From: Candidatus Pacearchaeota archaeon CG10_big_fil_rev_8_21_14_0_10_32_14
GTDB lineage: Archaea > Nanobdellota > Nanobdellia > Pacearchaeales > GW2011-AR1
Length of the DNA: 5,765 nt
Direction: 5' to 3'
Assembly (NCBI GenBank): GCA_002763085.1
Contig: PFCY01000064.1
Location: forward strand, 9,653-15,417
Shown here: piece by piece, positions 1 to 5,740 of the stretch
Layout: each line of letters begins with the position of its first letter
How positions within the stretch are numbered: position 1 is the stretch's first letter
The notes under the pieces: model-generated
The model's database searches: none
Seen by the model: the letters and a program-made list of their open reading frames with translations, nothing else
What the model was told of the DNA's origin: nothing
Position numbers and translations under genes: made by a program

Positions 1-106
1 TCCTCCCCCCAAACCTCTAAGATAGAGGCTCCTCCCAGATTAGTGGGCAGATAAATAACAAACAAAATCTCACAAAAAAATTTAATTTGGGATGAAGCCC
101 ATCACC
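1..106. other. Left-edge intergenic DNA with two small hairpins and possible gene ends
   Basis: The first 50 or so bases are visibly richer in G+C than the rest of the window. Two inverted repeats are seen: CCTCTA (14-19) with TAGAGG (23-28) around a 3-nt loop, and GGGATG (89-94) with CATC(A)CC (100-106), a 6-bp stem with one bulged A. On the minus strand the second hairpin is followed by a T7 run (80-74), so it could end a leftward transcript. Forward frame 1 is open from the window edge to a TAA at 52-54 (17 residues) and could be the tail of an upstream gene. One minus frame is also open from position 101 to the edge, but it has no ATG. The two readings conflict and neither is long enough to decide. 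Confidence 0.25.
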
Positions 107-120
107 CATAAATTTTTATT
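107..120 (+). promoter_or_regulatory. Candidate archaeal TATA element for the TctA-family permease gene
   Basis: The stretch CATAAATTTTTATT is centred about 27 nt before the ATG at 141. That spacing places the transcription start at or next to the start codon, as in leaderless archaeal mRNAs. No Shine-Dalgarno-like purine stretch lies before the ATG. The AT-rich background makes a chance match possible, and this is the weakest of the TATA calls here. Confidence 0.35.
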
Positions 121-140
121 TCTAAAATAAATATGACTTT

Positions 141-1337
141 ATGATTATTGAGTCTATTCTCGCGCTTCTCTCCGGAATCATGTTCGGAATTTTCACAGGT
201 CTCATGCCGGGAATTCATATCAATCTCGTCTCGACGATTCTTGTTTCACTTTCTTCTGGAGCTTTGATATCAATCCTTCCAATTTATCTACTAGTATTTA
301 TTGTATCTATGGCCATCTCCCATTCATTTCTAGATTTTATTCCGAGCATTTATCTTGGAGCAAGCGATGACGCCGAAGTCGGACTGGCGGTTCTGCCGGG
401 GCATGATTTGTTGAAAGAGGGAAGAGGGCACGAGGCGGTCATGTTGTCTAGTTATGGAAGTTTTTATGGGATAATTATTCTCGCCATCCTTTTTATTCCT
501 CTTTCGTGGGTTATTCCAAAAATCTATCCCTTTTTAGTTGATTACATGGCATTCATTCTTATACTATTTTCATCCTTCCTGATTTTTATTGAGAAGAACA
601 AAATTGCGGCGTTATTTGTATTTATTTTCACTGGAGGATTAGGATACTTTGTTTTAAATCTGGGAATGAAAGAACCACTCCTTCCATTACTCTCGGGATT
701 ATTCGGAACTTCAATGATCATTATTTCTATAAAAACTAAAACAAAAATTCCCCCACAATTGATTTCCAAAGAAAAAATAGACGTTCCAAAAAAATCTCCC
801 ATCATTGGTTCGTTGATTGCCTCTCCTCTTTGCGGATTCCTCCCCGGACTTGGAGGAGGCCAAGCCGCATCTTTAGCAAGCACATTTACAAAAAAGGATA
901 AAAAAAGTTTCATCGTCCTGACGGGGATTACAAATTCTTTAGTTATGGGGCTGTCATTCGTTTCTCTTTATTCAATAGATAAAGCGCGAACAGGCGCAGC
1001 AGTCTCTATACAAGAGATTTTCGGATCAATATCGTTTAATATCTTAAGTTTGATAATAATCGTCTCAATTATAGGGGGGATAATCTCTTTTTACTTAACA
1101 AGATACATTTCAATATTCTTCGCAAAAAATATTAATAAGATTGATTATACAAAATTATCTTTAATTGTTTTAATAGTTGTCACGTTAATGGTTTATATTT
1201 TTTCTGGACTCACAGGACTCTTCGTTCTTATTCTTTCAACATTAACTGGAATTTACTGCTCAAGATTTAGTGTCCGCAGAACGCAATATATGGGATGTTT
1301 GCTCTTGCCGACGATAATTTATTATTTGATTAATTAA
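141..1337 (+). CDS. TctA/DUF112-family integral membrane permease (stand-alone archaeal type)
   Basis: This 398-residue protein is almost entirely hydrophobic, with roughly ten membrane segments. Two signature loops identify the TctA (DUF112, COG1784-like) family: PGIHIN at residues 23-28 and PGLGGGQAA at 235-243. They sit at equivalent places in the two halves, as expected for a permease built as an inverted repeat. A third conserved region follows the second membrane span (about 60-95; SHSFLDFIPSIYLGASDD, then the Pro-Gly-His of LPGHD). Bacterial TctA is the large membrane subunit of the tripartite tricarboxylate transporter and works with TctB and a periplasmic binding protein, TctC. Neither is encoded here, and archaeal members usually stand alone, so the substrate is unknown and tricarboxylate transport should not be assumed. 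The ATG at 141 fits the N-terminal membrane span and the TATA spacing. An ATG at 133 in another frame reads only three codons. The gene converges on the cysteine-rich protein gene, with an 8-bp overlap of coding ends. Confidence 0.88.
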   Translation: MIIESILALLSGIMFGIFTGLMPGIHINLVSTILVSLSSGALISILPIYLLVFIVSMAISHSFLDFIPSIYLGASDDAEVGLAVLPGHDLLKEGRGHEAVMLSSYGSFYGIIILAILFIPLSWVIPKIYPFLVDYMAFILILFSSFLIFIEKNKIAALFVFIFTGGLGYFVLNLGMKEPLLPLLSGLFGTSMIIISIKTKTKIPPQLISKEKIDVPKKSPIIGSLIASPLCGFLPGLGGGQAASLASTFTKKDKKSFIVLTGITNSLVMGLSFVSLYSIDKARTGAAVSIQEIFGSISFNILSLIIIVSIIGGIISFYLTRYISIFFAKNINKIDYTKLSLIVLIVVTLMVYIFSGLTGLFVLILSTLTGIYCSRFSVRRTQYMGCLLLPTIIYYLIN

Positions 1338-1339
1338 TC
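1328..1339. repeat. 12-bp perfect palindrome carrying both convergent stop codons
   Basis: GATTAATTAATC reads the same on both strands. On the plus strand it encodes Ile-Asn-stop, the end of the permease. On the minus strand it encodes Ile-Asn-stop, the end of the cysteine-rich protein. The two coding regions overlap by 8 bp (1330-1337), so there is no intergenic space for a separate terminator and each transcript must run into the other gene. Confidence 0.8.
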
Positions 1340-2892
1340 CTAAAGTTTATTTCTTCATCATAAACAAATCCGGACTTATTTGTAAGAAGAATATTTACCT
1401 TGTGCTCCCCTTTAGTAAAATATTTCTTTGTGTTGCAGAGATTATTTCTAAATCGATTACATAACACTCTTTTAAGACTGCTTCTAGGTTCATCAATATA
1501 TTTTATACTTTTTATCTCACTTGAAACATTTATATTAAATAAAACTCTTTTACTGCTATATGCGCCCCCATTGATAGGAAGAAGTATATTAAATGGGAGG
1601 ATATCCTCACAGATTTCATTCTCACAAATTTGATTATTTGAACATTGTCCATCACACGGAAGTTTACAAACTGAAGCAGAATTGAAGGTATAACAAATTT
1701 CATTTTCCCCACATTCTTGGACGAATTTTTCTTCAACAGTTATTTTTTCAACACATTTATATCCTGAACAAGTAAAATTATGGGCATCTCTTTTTTGGTA
1801 TAATAAATTTTCTTTACAGAAACTAGCAGAATAATTTCCAAAATAATTTTTATGTTGACAATTTGAATTATTGATACATTCTTTGCATTCTCCCTTATTA
1901 CACCCTAAATCACAAACTTCCTTTAGTTTAGAAGAGGGTTTAGTATTACAAATTCCTAAACCCAAACAAGAGATATTAACAAAATTAGAATAAACATTCT
2001 CATTTTTACAGTAACTATCTGAAAAATAACTTTCTCCACAACTAAACAAAACTCTGGACGAATTGATATTCCTACATGAACTATTAGTTGTTCCAGGATT
2101 CTCACATCTATATTCCTTAGACCACCTTAAAACGCTTGCATTAGTTGAACTACAAAAATTATCTCCAAAAAAACTATTTTTTCCACAATCCGAATCTCTA
2201 GTACAGTTTATTATCAAATTATTGCACTTTCCAATACTATTATTTATATCACATCTATCTAAAGTATGGCTCTTTCCATCATCACAATTAGAATTCTTAG
2301 AACATTCGGTCTTTTTACATTCTCCCTTAAAACAAACTTCATTAGTATCACATTTTTCTGTTAATTTTTCTTCAATCACAGTATGATTATAACATTTATC
2401 TACACTACATCCTTTTTCATTACAAGTTCTATTTTGATAAACGTCATTTCCTTTACAATAATTAGACAAGTAGTTACCGCAATAATTTGATCCACACTCT
2501 TTAATTGTTTCATTCGAGGTGTCAACCTCACATTCATTATTTATGCAAGAATAGCTTATCAAATCATGGTAAAGATCATTCCTATTACTTCCAGAACAAT
2601 AAGGTGCCTGATAAGTAGAACTTGGGCAATCACTGTCTGTAACACATCCAACACATTTTCCGTCATTACAATCCAATTCACATTCGGTTACAAACTCCTG
2701 CTGAACAAAGGGGAGACTAACACATAAATTAGTCCCGCATCCTCGACTATAACAATTTCTACTTCTGTAAACACTTTTATTTATGCAATAATCTGGATTA
2801 TAATTTTCACAATAATCTTCACCACAAGATTTATAGAATAAAAAATCAATCTTTTTTTTTGCAAAAACTATCGGTTGTTCCTGGATACACAC
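1330..2892 (-). CDS. Cysteine-rich secreted repeat protein, downstream fragment (C-terminal 506 residues, frameshifted)
   Basis: This is the main part of a disulfide-type surface or secreted protein whose N-terminus lies in the upstream ORF (2846-3220). The ATG at 2892 is probably not used: the first 14 residues are out-of-frame reading before the A9 tract, and native sequence starts at about residue 15. Over 50 cysteines follow. A Cys module of about 30 residues (CGxxYC, then YC, VYxxRxC and a CxxxGC-like end) appears at residues 23-52 and 133-162, with looser copies at 285-314 and 345-380. Each is followed by a segment with Val/Glu-Glu, then ECxxxxCxxGxC. Residues 197-345 duplicate the start of the mature protein. 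After about residue 431 the cysteines thin out into a beta-rich, Ig-like domain with a PINGGAYSSKRVLFNI strand start, which runs to the stop. Many NxS/T sequons are present. No C-terminal membrane anchor is visible. It is probably exported and disulfide-bonded, with adhesion or cell contact as a possible but unproven role. Confidence 0.72.
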   Translation of the reverse strand: MCIQEQPIVFAKKKIDFLFYKSCGEDYCENYNPDYCINKSVYRSRNCYSRGCGTNLCVSLPFVQQEFVTECELDCNDGKCVGCVTDSDCPSSTYQAPYCSGSNRNDLYHDLISYSCINNECEVDTSNETIKECGSNYCGNYLSNYCKGNDVYQNRTCNEKGCSVDKCYNHTVIEEKLTEKCDTNEVCFKGECKKTECSKNSNCDDGKSHTLDRCDINNSIGKCNNLIINCTRDSDCGKNSFFGDNFCSSTNASVLRWSKEYRCENPGTTNSSCRNINSSRVLFSCGESYFSDSYCKNENVYSNFVNISCLGLGICNTKPSSKLKEVCDLGCNKGECKECINNSNCQHKNYFGNYSASFCKENLLYQKRDAHNFTCSGYKCVEKITVEEKFVQECGENEICYTFNSASVCKLPCDGQCSNNQICENEICEDILPFNILLPINGGAYSSKRVLFNINVSSEIKSIKYIDEPRSSLKRVLCNRFRNNLCNTKKYFTKGEHKVNILLTNKSGFVYDEEINFRIN

Positions 2893-3220
2893 ATGAAAAC
2901 ATTTTATACTCTCTAAAAAGATTATCTAAAAAACAAGAATTAATATCCCCATATCCCACTTTTCCACAATCAGCATCAACAAAACATTTTATCTCTTCAT
3001 GATTACATTTACTTGAAACAGTTCCAGGATTAATACATTCATCTCGAGTAGAATCGTTTTGATCGTCGCAATTCTGAGTATTATAACAATCAAATGTTCC
3101 ATTAATTACATTTCCATTATCATCAACACTTGCACTTAAACTACTTAAATAAATAAAAACTATTAAAATACTAAAAAGAAATAAAATACTCCCTCTCTTC
3201 TCACCCCTATTTTTAAACAT
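2846..3220 (-). CDS. Cysteine-rich secreted repeat protein, N-terminal fragment with signal peptide
   Basis: This 124-residue ORF holds the true start of the cysteine-rich protein. Residues 1-10 are basic, residues 11-30 form a hydrophobic core, and a cleavage site after SLSA or SLSAS is likely, giving a Sec signal peptide. Nine cysteines follow, with spacing 6, 11, 10, 7, 6 (C45 to C85). The second repeat unit in the downstream ORF has spacing 6, 11, 9, 7, 6. The segment ending in PGTTDSFC (113-120) matches PGTTNSSC of that unit. After C120 the reading frame passes through nine A residues and stops almost at once (KKKD, TGA), which cuts the repeat unit in half. With one A fewer, the frame continues into the downstream ORF as a protein of about 629 residues with a little over 60 cysteines. 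The ATG at 3220 is supported by the signal peptide and by a TATA box at 3239-3250. As given, the gene is broken, but whether that is real, an assembly error or a switch cannot be told from one sequence. Confidence 0.75.
   Translation of the reverse strand: MFKNRGEKRGSILFLFSILIVFIYLSSLSASVDDNGNVINGTFDCYNTQNCDDQNDSTRDECINPGTVSSKCNHEEIKCFVDADCGKVGYGDINSCFLDNLFREYKMFSCVYPGTTDSFCKKKD
2852..2860 (-). other. A9 homopolymer (coding strand) at the frameshift in the cysteine-rich protein gene
   Basis: The plus strand has nine T's, so the mRNA has nine A's between TGC and GATTGA. Read in the upstream frame they give Cys-Lys-Lys-Lys-Asp-stop. The downstream ORF is in the +1 frame, so either eight A's or eleven A's would join the two. 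Eight A's give 11 residues between C120 and the next Cys, which equals the 11 residues between the matching cysteines of the second repeat unit (residues 273 and 285 of the downstream ORF). Eleven A's would give 12. A tract of this length is prone to sequencing error, replication slippage and polymerase slippage. Confidence 0.85.
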
Positions 3221-3238
3221 ATTAAAAAAAGAAATTAG

Positions 3239-3250
3239 TTTTATATAAAA
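3239..3250 (-). promoter_or_regulatory. TATA box of the cysteine-rich protein gene
   Basis: TTTTATATAAAA is a perfect palindrome and a close match to the archaeal TATA element. Its centre is about 25 nt before the ATG at 3220. That puts the transcription start at the A of the ATG, consistent with a leaderless mRNA. The 79-nt gap after purF and this element together suggest the gene has its own promoter. Being symmetric, the box could in principle also be read to the right, but nothing starts there. Confidence 0.6.
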
Positions 3251-3299
3251 TTATAGTACTACTCTTATTTAATGAATCTAGAATATTCTTTTCTAAAGA

Positions 3300-4688
3300 T
3301 TAATCCAACGGATTCTCTCCGCCGATGCAATAAGTGCAAAGCTCGTCTGAGTTAGAACCATGTGATTTTAATAATCCTTCATATGAAATGAAATAAAGAT
3401 CATCAAAACCGATTGCTTCTTTTATTCTTTCAACGCTTCCGTGTACTTTGATTGCAAAATCATCTTGCGGAGGCATATCTACCCCAAACAAACATCCTCT
3501 CTGCACGCCGTCAACTATTGGTCCGACAATTGGTGTGCCAAGCGCAAGGCCGATCCATGACGCTCCTTTTTCTCTTAATTTTTTTGAAACCTCTTTTGAA
3601 TTTACGCCTCTCACTAATGAATCATCAAGAAGCAAGATTCTTTTCCCGTTGACATCAACGTTATCAACAACAAAAAAATTTGTTTTTGCATCCGTCTCTC
3701 TTCCATCTTGATTGGATCCGAGAAAGACTCTTTTCTTTTTTACCTTATATAAAAGGGATTTAAATTCTATATTTCTTTCTTCACTATAAGCTCTCGCCAT
3801 AAACTCAGGACTATGGGGAATAAAACTTATGATATCCACTTCCGGAAAATATTCTTTTGATAATTGTTTTCCGATTTCTCTACGTATATCTGAAACCGTT
3901 CTCCCCTTTATAGACGAACTCGCAGAGTGCATATAATTTCCTTCAAAGAAACAAAACTTTTTTTTCTCGTTGAAAATCTTTTTGAATTCATAAGCTTCTC
4001 CATGGATCGGGATGTGTATCGATTCACCATTTCCCACTTCTCGAAGAGGAGTTCCTCCGATTTCCCATATTGCAACATCTTCAGAAGAAGAGATTATTCC
4101 CCTATTTTTTCTCCCTATCCAAAGAGGCCTTATGCCGAATCTATCTCTAAGCAAAGTTGCTCCATTTATTTTTTCATCGAGTATCGCAATAGAATATGCT
4201 CCTTTAAATTTATTCATTGTTTTATGGACGCCTTGCTTTGAATAATATTCTAACATCATGTCCGTATCTATCTTTCCTTCTTCAATTTCTATGTCGGGAA
4301 TATTTCCGTTGTGAACAATAGCCATTCTCGCCCCCCTTACAATTATATGGGGATATGAAGTCGCGGAATGGTCTATGATCTCCCCTCCCAAAACTCTCGG
4401 ATGAGCTCCCTCAAAAATAGAATGTTTATCTTTTCCCCTCATTGTGCTATATCTGACATGTCCTATGAATAAATCCCCCTTCGGCAAAATTGCATTCAGA
4501 CTCTCTAAAGAAAAATCCCTAACGAGACCCGCCCATCTCACTACATCGATCTTTCCGTCTTCTCTTCTAACTCCAATTCCCGCAGTATCTTGTCCTCGGT
4601 GTTGAAGTGCTTTAATTCCATTATAAGTATCTTGCAGAGTATGCCCCACAAAAATCCCGCAGTGATGTTCAACCTCTTCAGATGCCAT
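3300..4688 (-). CDS. purF: Amidophosphoribosyltransferase-like protein (PurF family, class II glutamine amidotransferase)
   Basis: PurF makes 5-phosphoribosylamine from PRPP and glutamine, the first step of purine synthesis in the cytoplasm. The 462 residues match the usual family length. The N-terminal Ntn glutaminase half shows the nucleophile Cys10 (HHCGIF) behind a 9-residue propeptide, LQHRGQDTAGIG (28-39), GHVRYST (76-82), HNGN (126-129) and RDRFGIRPL (181-189). The C-terminal half has the PRPP-binding motif LLLDDSLVRGVNS (352-364). Four cysteines (C246, C399, C451, C454) fall where Bacillus-type PurF binds its [4Fe-4S] cluster, so this is probably an iron-sulfur form. Two parts are unusual. 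The normal VPDS motif reads IPHS (290-293). The mobile loop that usually reads YVGRTFI is KVKKKRVFL (315-323). These changes weaken confidence that the standard reaction is carried out. No other purine gene is nearby. The start ATG at 4688 gives a normal propeptide and sits 26 nt below a TATA-like site. Confidence 0.88.
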   Translation of the reverse strand: MASEEVEHHCGIFVGHTLQDTYNGIKALQHRGQDTAGIGVRREDGKIDVVRWAGLVRDFSLESLNAILPKGDLFIGHVRYSTMRGKDKHSIFEGAHPRVLGGEIIDHSATSYPHIIVRGARMAIVHNGNIPDIEIEEGKIDTDMMLEYYSKQGVHKTMNKFKGAYSIAILDEKINGATLLRDRFGIRPLWIGRKNRGIISSSEDVAIWEIGGTPLREVGNGESIHIPIHGEAYEFKKIFNEKKKFCFFEGNYMHSASSSIKGRTVSDIRREIGKQLSKEYFPEVDIISFIPHSPEFMARAYSEERNIEFKSLLYKVKKKRVFLGSNQDGRETDAKTNFFVVDNVDVNGKRILLLDDSLVRGVNSKEVSKKLREKGASWIGLALGTPIVGPIVDGVQRGCLFGVDMPPQDDFAIKVHGSVERIKEAIGFDDLYFISYEGLLKSHGSNSDELCTYCIGGENPLD

Positions 4689-4710
4689 AAAGAGTGGATA
4701 GTTTTTTCTT

Positions 4711-4720
4711 TTTTAAAATA
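4711..4720 (-). promoter_or_regulatory. Candidate TATA element for the purF-type gene
   Basis: On the coding strand the site reads TATTTTAAAA, centred about 27 nt before the ATG at 4688, again predicting a leaderless start. It lies in the 40-nt gap after the membrane-protein gene. Transcription could therefore start here, and read-through from the upstream gene is equally possible. AT-rich sequence makes single matches weak. Confidence 0.4.
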
Positions 4721-4728
4721 GATGGTTA

Positions 4729-5622
4729 TCAATTCTTCTTTTCCCTTTCAACAATTTTTGGTAATTCGTATCCGCTTGATTGGATGACGGGAGGATTAGA
4801 TTGGGGAATATTTATTTGAGGCATTCCTTGAGGAGGAGTAATTGATTTTAGTGTTTGATTTGGAATTTGAACATTCGTTTGTCCCTTTCCTCCTTCATAT
4901 TTTTTATTCGCTGAAAATAAAGTTAATGAGAGTAGAAGCGTCACAGCAAAAAATAGTGCGTAAATTACAAATAGATAAAGATAAATGAAGATTGAAGAAG
5001 AGCTTGAAGTAGTTTCTGCCCCAAAAGAACCCGCTAAAGTTTCAAGTAATAACATTGCCCCATTTATGAAAACACCCATCATTAAAAATACGACGAGCGC
5101 GAGAGAGATGACTCCCATTGTTCCTGCAAGACGAGAATAGTTTATATTAGATTCAAAATAAATGTCGATAAGACTCAAAAAGAATAATATCTGTGCAACA
5201 ATAAATAAAATTCCCCCAAGATATATAAGATTTACAGTATATATCATTCCGGAAAGTTTATTTGATAACAAACCCCCCATTCCAAAATCGGTTTGTGCCG
5301 ATGGATTAGGATCAGACTTGGACATGAATGAAAAAATTGCAACTCCTAAAGAGATAATTAGGAATACAACTATAATAATTGAAGTAAACTTCAGTTTACG
5401 ATTATGAGCAACACTCCCAAGCTGAATAAACCCGCTGAAAAAGATTAGTAACAAAATCAACATTAAACAAAGAACAATAAAACTGAGCCATTGATATATC
5501 GTCTTCTGATCATTCAATGTAACTTTCTCTTGAAGTGAGGAGACGATTATAACGGCAATGAATATTAAACTTAAAACTAAAATAACTATTCCAATCACCC
5601 CAGAAACTTTCATGAGTCCCAT
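4729..5622 (-). CDS. Unrecognised six-span membrane protein with Pro/Gln-rich C-terminal tail
   Basis: I do not recognise a family for this 297-residue protein. Six hydrophobic segments can be seen at about 7-30, 43-69, 80-100, 125-152, 166-196 and 211-236. The loop at 101-124 is polar (KSDPNP, then Gly-rich), and a Ser run (TTSSSSS, 204-210) precedes the last span. The tail from about 238 is hydrophilic, rich in Pro, Gln, Asn and Ile (PPQGMPQINIPQSNPP, 263-278), and ends in a charged VEREKKN. An even number of spans would place both termini on the same side; a cytoplasmic tail is likely but not shown. Similar plans (membrane bundle plus disordered tail) occur in several uncharacterised archaeal families, and no transport or enzyme motif is visible. 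The ATG at 5622 is chosen. An ATG three codons in (5613) is equally compatible with the TATA box at 5651-5660. The gene ends 40 nt before purF on the same strand. Confidence 0.8.
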   Translation of the reverse strand: MGLMKVSGVIGIVILVLSLIFIAVIIVSSLQEKVTLNDQKTIYQWLSFIVLCLMLILLLIFFSGFIQLGSVAHNRKLKFTSIIIVVFLIISLGVAIFSFMSKSDPNPSAQTDFGMGGLLSNKLSGMIYTVNLIYLGGILFIVAQILFFLSLIDIYFESNINYSRLAGTMGVISLALVVFLMMGVFINGAMLLLETLAGSFGAETTSSSSSIFIYLYLFVIYALFFAVTLLLSLTLFSANKKYEGGKGQTNVQIPNQTLKSITPPQGMPQINIPQSNPPVIQSSGYELPKIVEREKKN

Positions 5623-5650
5623 CTTTTATAGGATTATAATTAAATTAGAG

Positions 5651-5660
5651 TATATAAAAT
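5651..5660 (-). promoter_or_regulatory. TATA box of the six-span membrane protein gene
   Basis: On the coding strand the site reads ATTTTATATA. A transcription start about 26 nt downstream of its centre would fall near 5629, giving a leader of about 7 nt to the ATG at 5622 or 16 nt to the ATG at 5613. A second, nearer TATAAAAG (5630-5623) abuts the first ATG and is too close to serve as a promoter for it. Confidence 0.5.
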
Positions 5661-5669
5661 ATTCTTTGC

Positions 5670-5695
5670 TGTTAAGTCCATAATCAAACTTAACA
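5670..5695. repeat. 8-bp perfect inverted repeat between divergent promoters (possible operator)
   Basis: TGTTAAGT (5670-5677) is the exact inverse complement of ACTTAACA (5688-5695), with a 10-nt spacer. The centres of the arms are 18 nt apart. The repeat lies about 10 bp upstream of the leftward TATA box and about 35 bp upstream of the rightward one. That is a typical place for a dimeric regulator controlling one or both genes. No regulator gene is present in the window, and a chance repeat in AT-rich DNA cannot be excluded. Confidence 0.4.
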
Positions 5696-5724
5696 TTCTC
5701 TAATTCTGTTAAAAATCATTGATA

Positions 5725-5740
5725 GACAAGTTTAAATATA
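5725..5740 (+). promoter_or_regulatory. Strong-looking rightward archaeal promoter for a gene beyond the window
   Basis: TTTAAATATA (5731-5740) follows the purine-rich stretch GACAAG (5725-5730), which fits a BRE plus TATA arrangement. The expected transcription start is about 5762, only a few bases before the window ends. A divergent gene therefore probably begins just outside the right edge. Confidence 0.5.

Noticed and set aside
1..60. Left-edge GC-rich stretch as the end of a tRNA or other structured RNA
   Set aside because: No T-loop, acceptor stem or CCA pattern could be found on either strand, and the two short hairpins do not build a known RNA fold.
133..144. Three-codon upstream ORF (ATG ACT TTA TGA) overlapping the permease start
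   Set aside because: The predicted transcription start is at or after this ATG, and a three-codon ORF in AT-rich DNA is expected by chance.
542..913. Minus-strand ORF of 123 codons inside the permease gene
   Set aside because: It lies wholly within the well-supported TctA reading frame, has no promoter or family features, and its Pro-rich translation is the antisense of the PGLGGGQAA region.
2063..2386. Plus-strand ORF of 107 codons opposite the cysteine-rich gene
   Set aside because: It is antisense to the Cys repeats. Its Leu/Ser/His-rich translation comes from the complements of Lys/Asn/Cys codons, and no start signal is seen.
2852..2861. A programmed -1 ribosomal frameshift of the dnaX kind at the A-rich tract (AAAAAAG heptamer present)
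   Set aside because: The downstream ORF is in the +1 frame relative to the upstream one. A -1 slip leads to a third frame, not to the repeat protein, and the heptamer is not phased as A AAA AAG in the upstream frame.
3271..3299. Possible terminator after purF (palindrome AGAATATTCT at 3280-3289)
   Set aside because: The stem is only five A/T-rich pairs with no loop and no T run follows directly, so it supports no terminator call.
4541..4732. Minus-strand ORF of 63 codons overlapping the start of purF in another frame
   Set aside because: It overlaps the conserved PurF N-terminus (Cys10, LQHRGQDTAGIG) and has no recognisable features.
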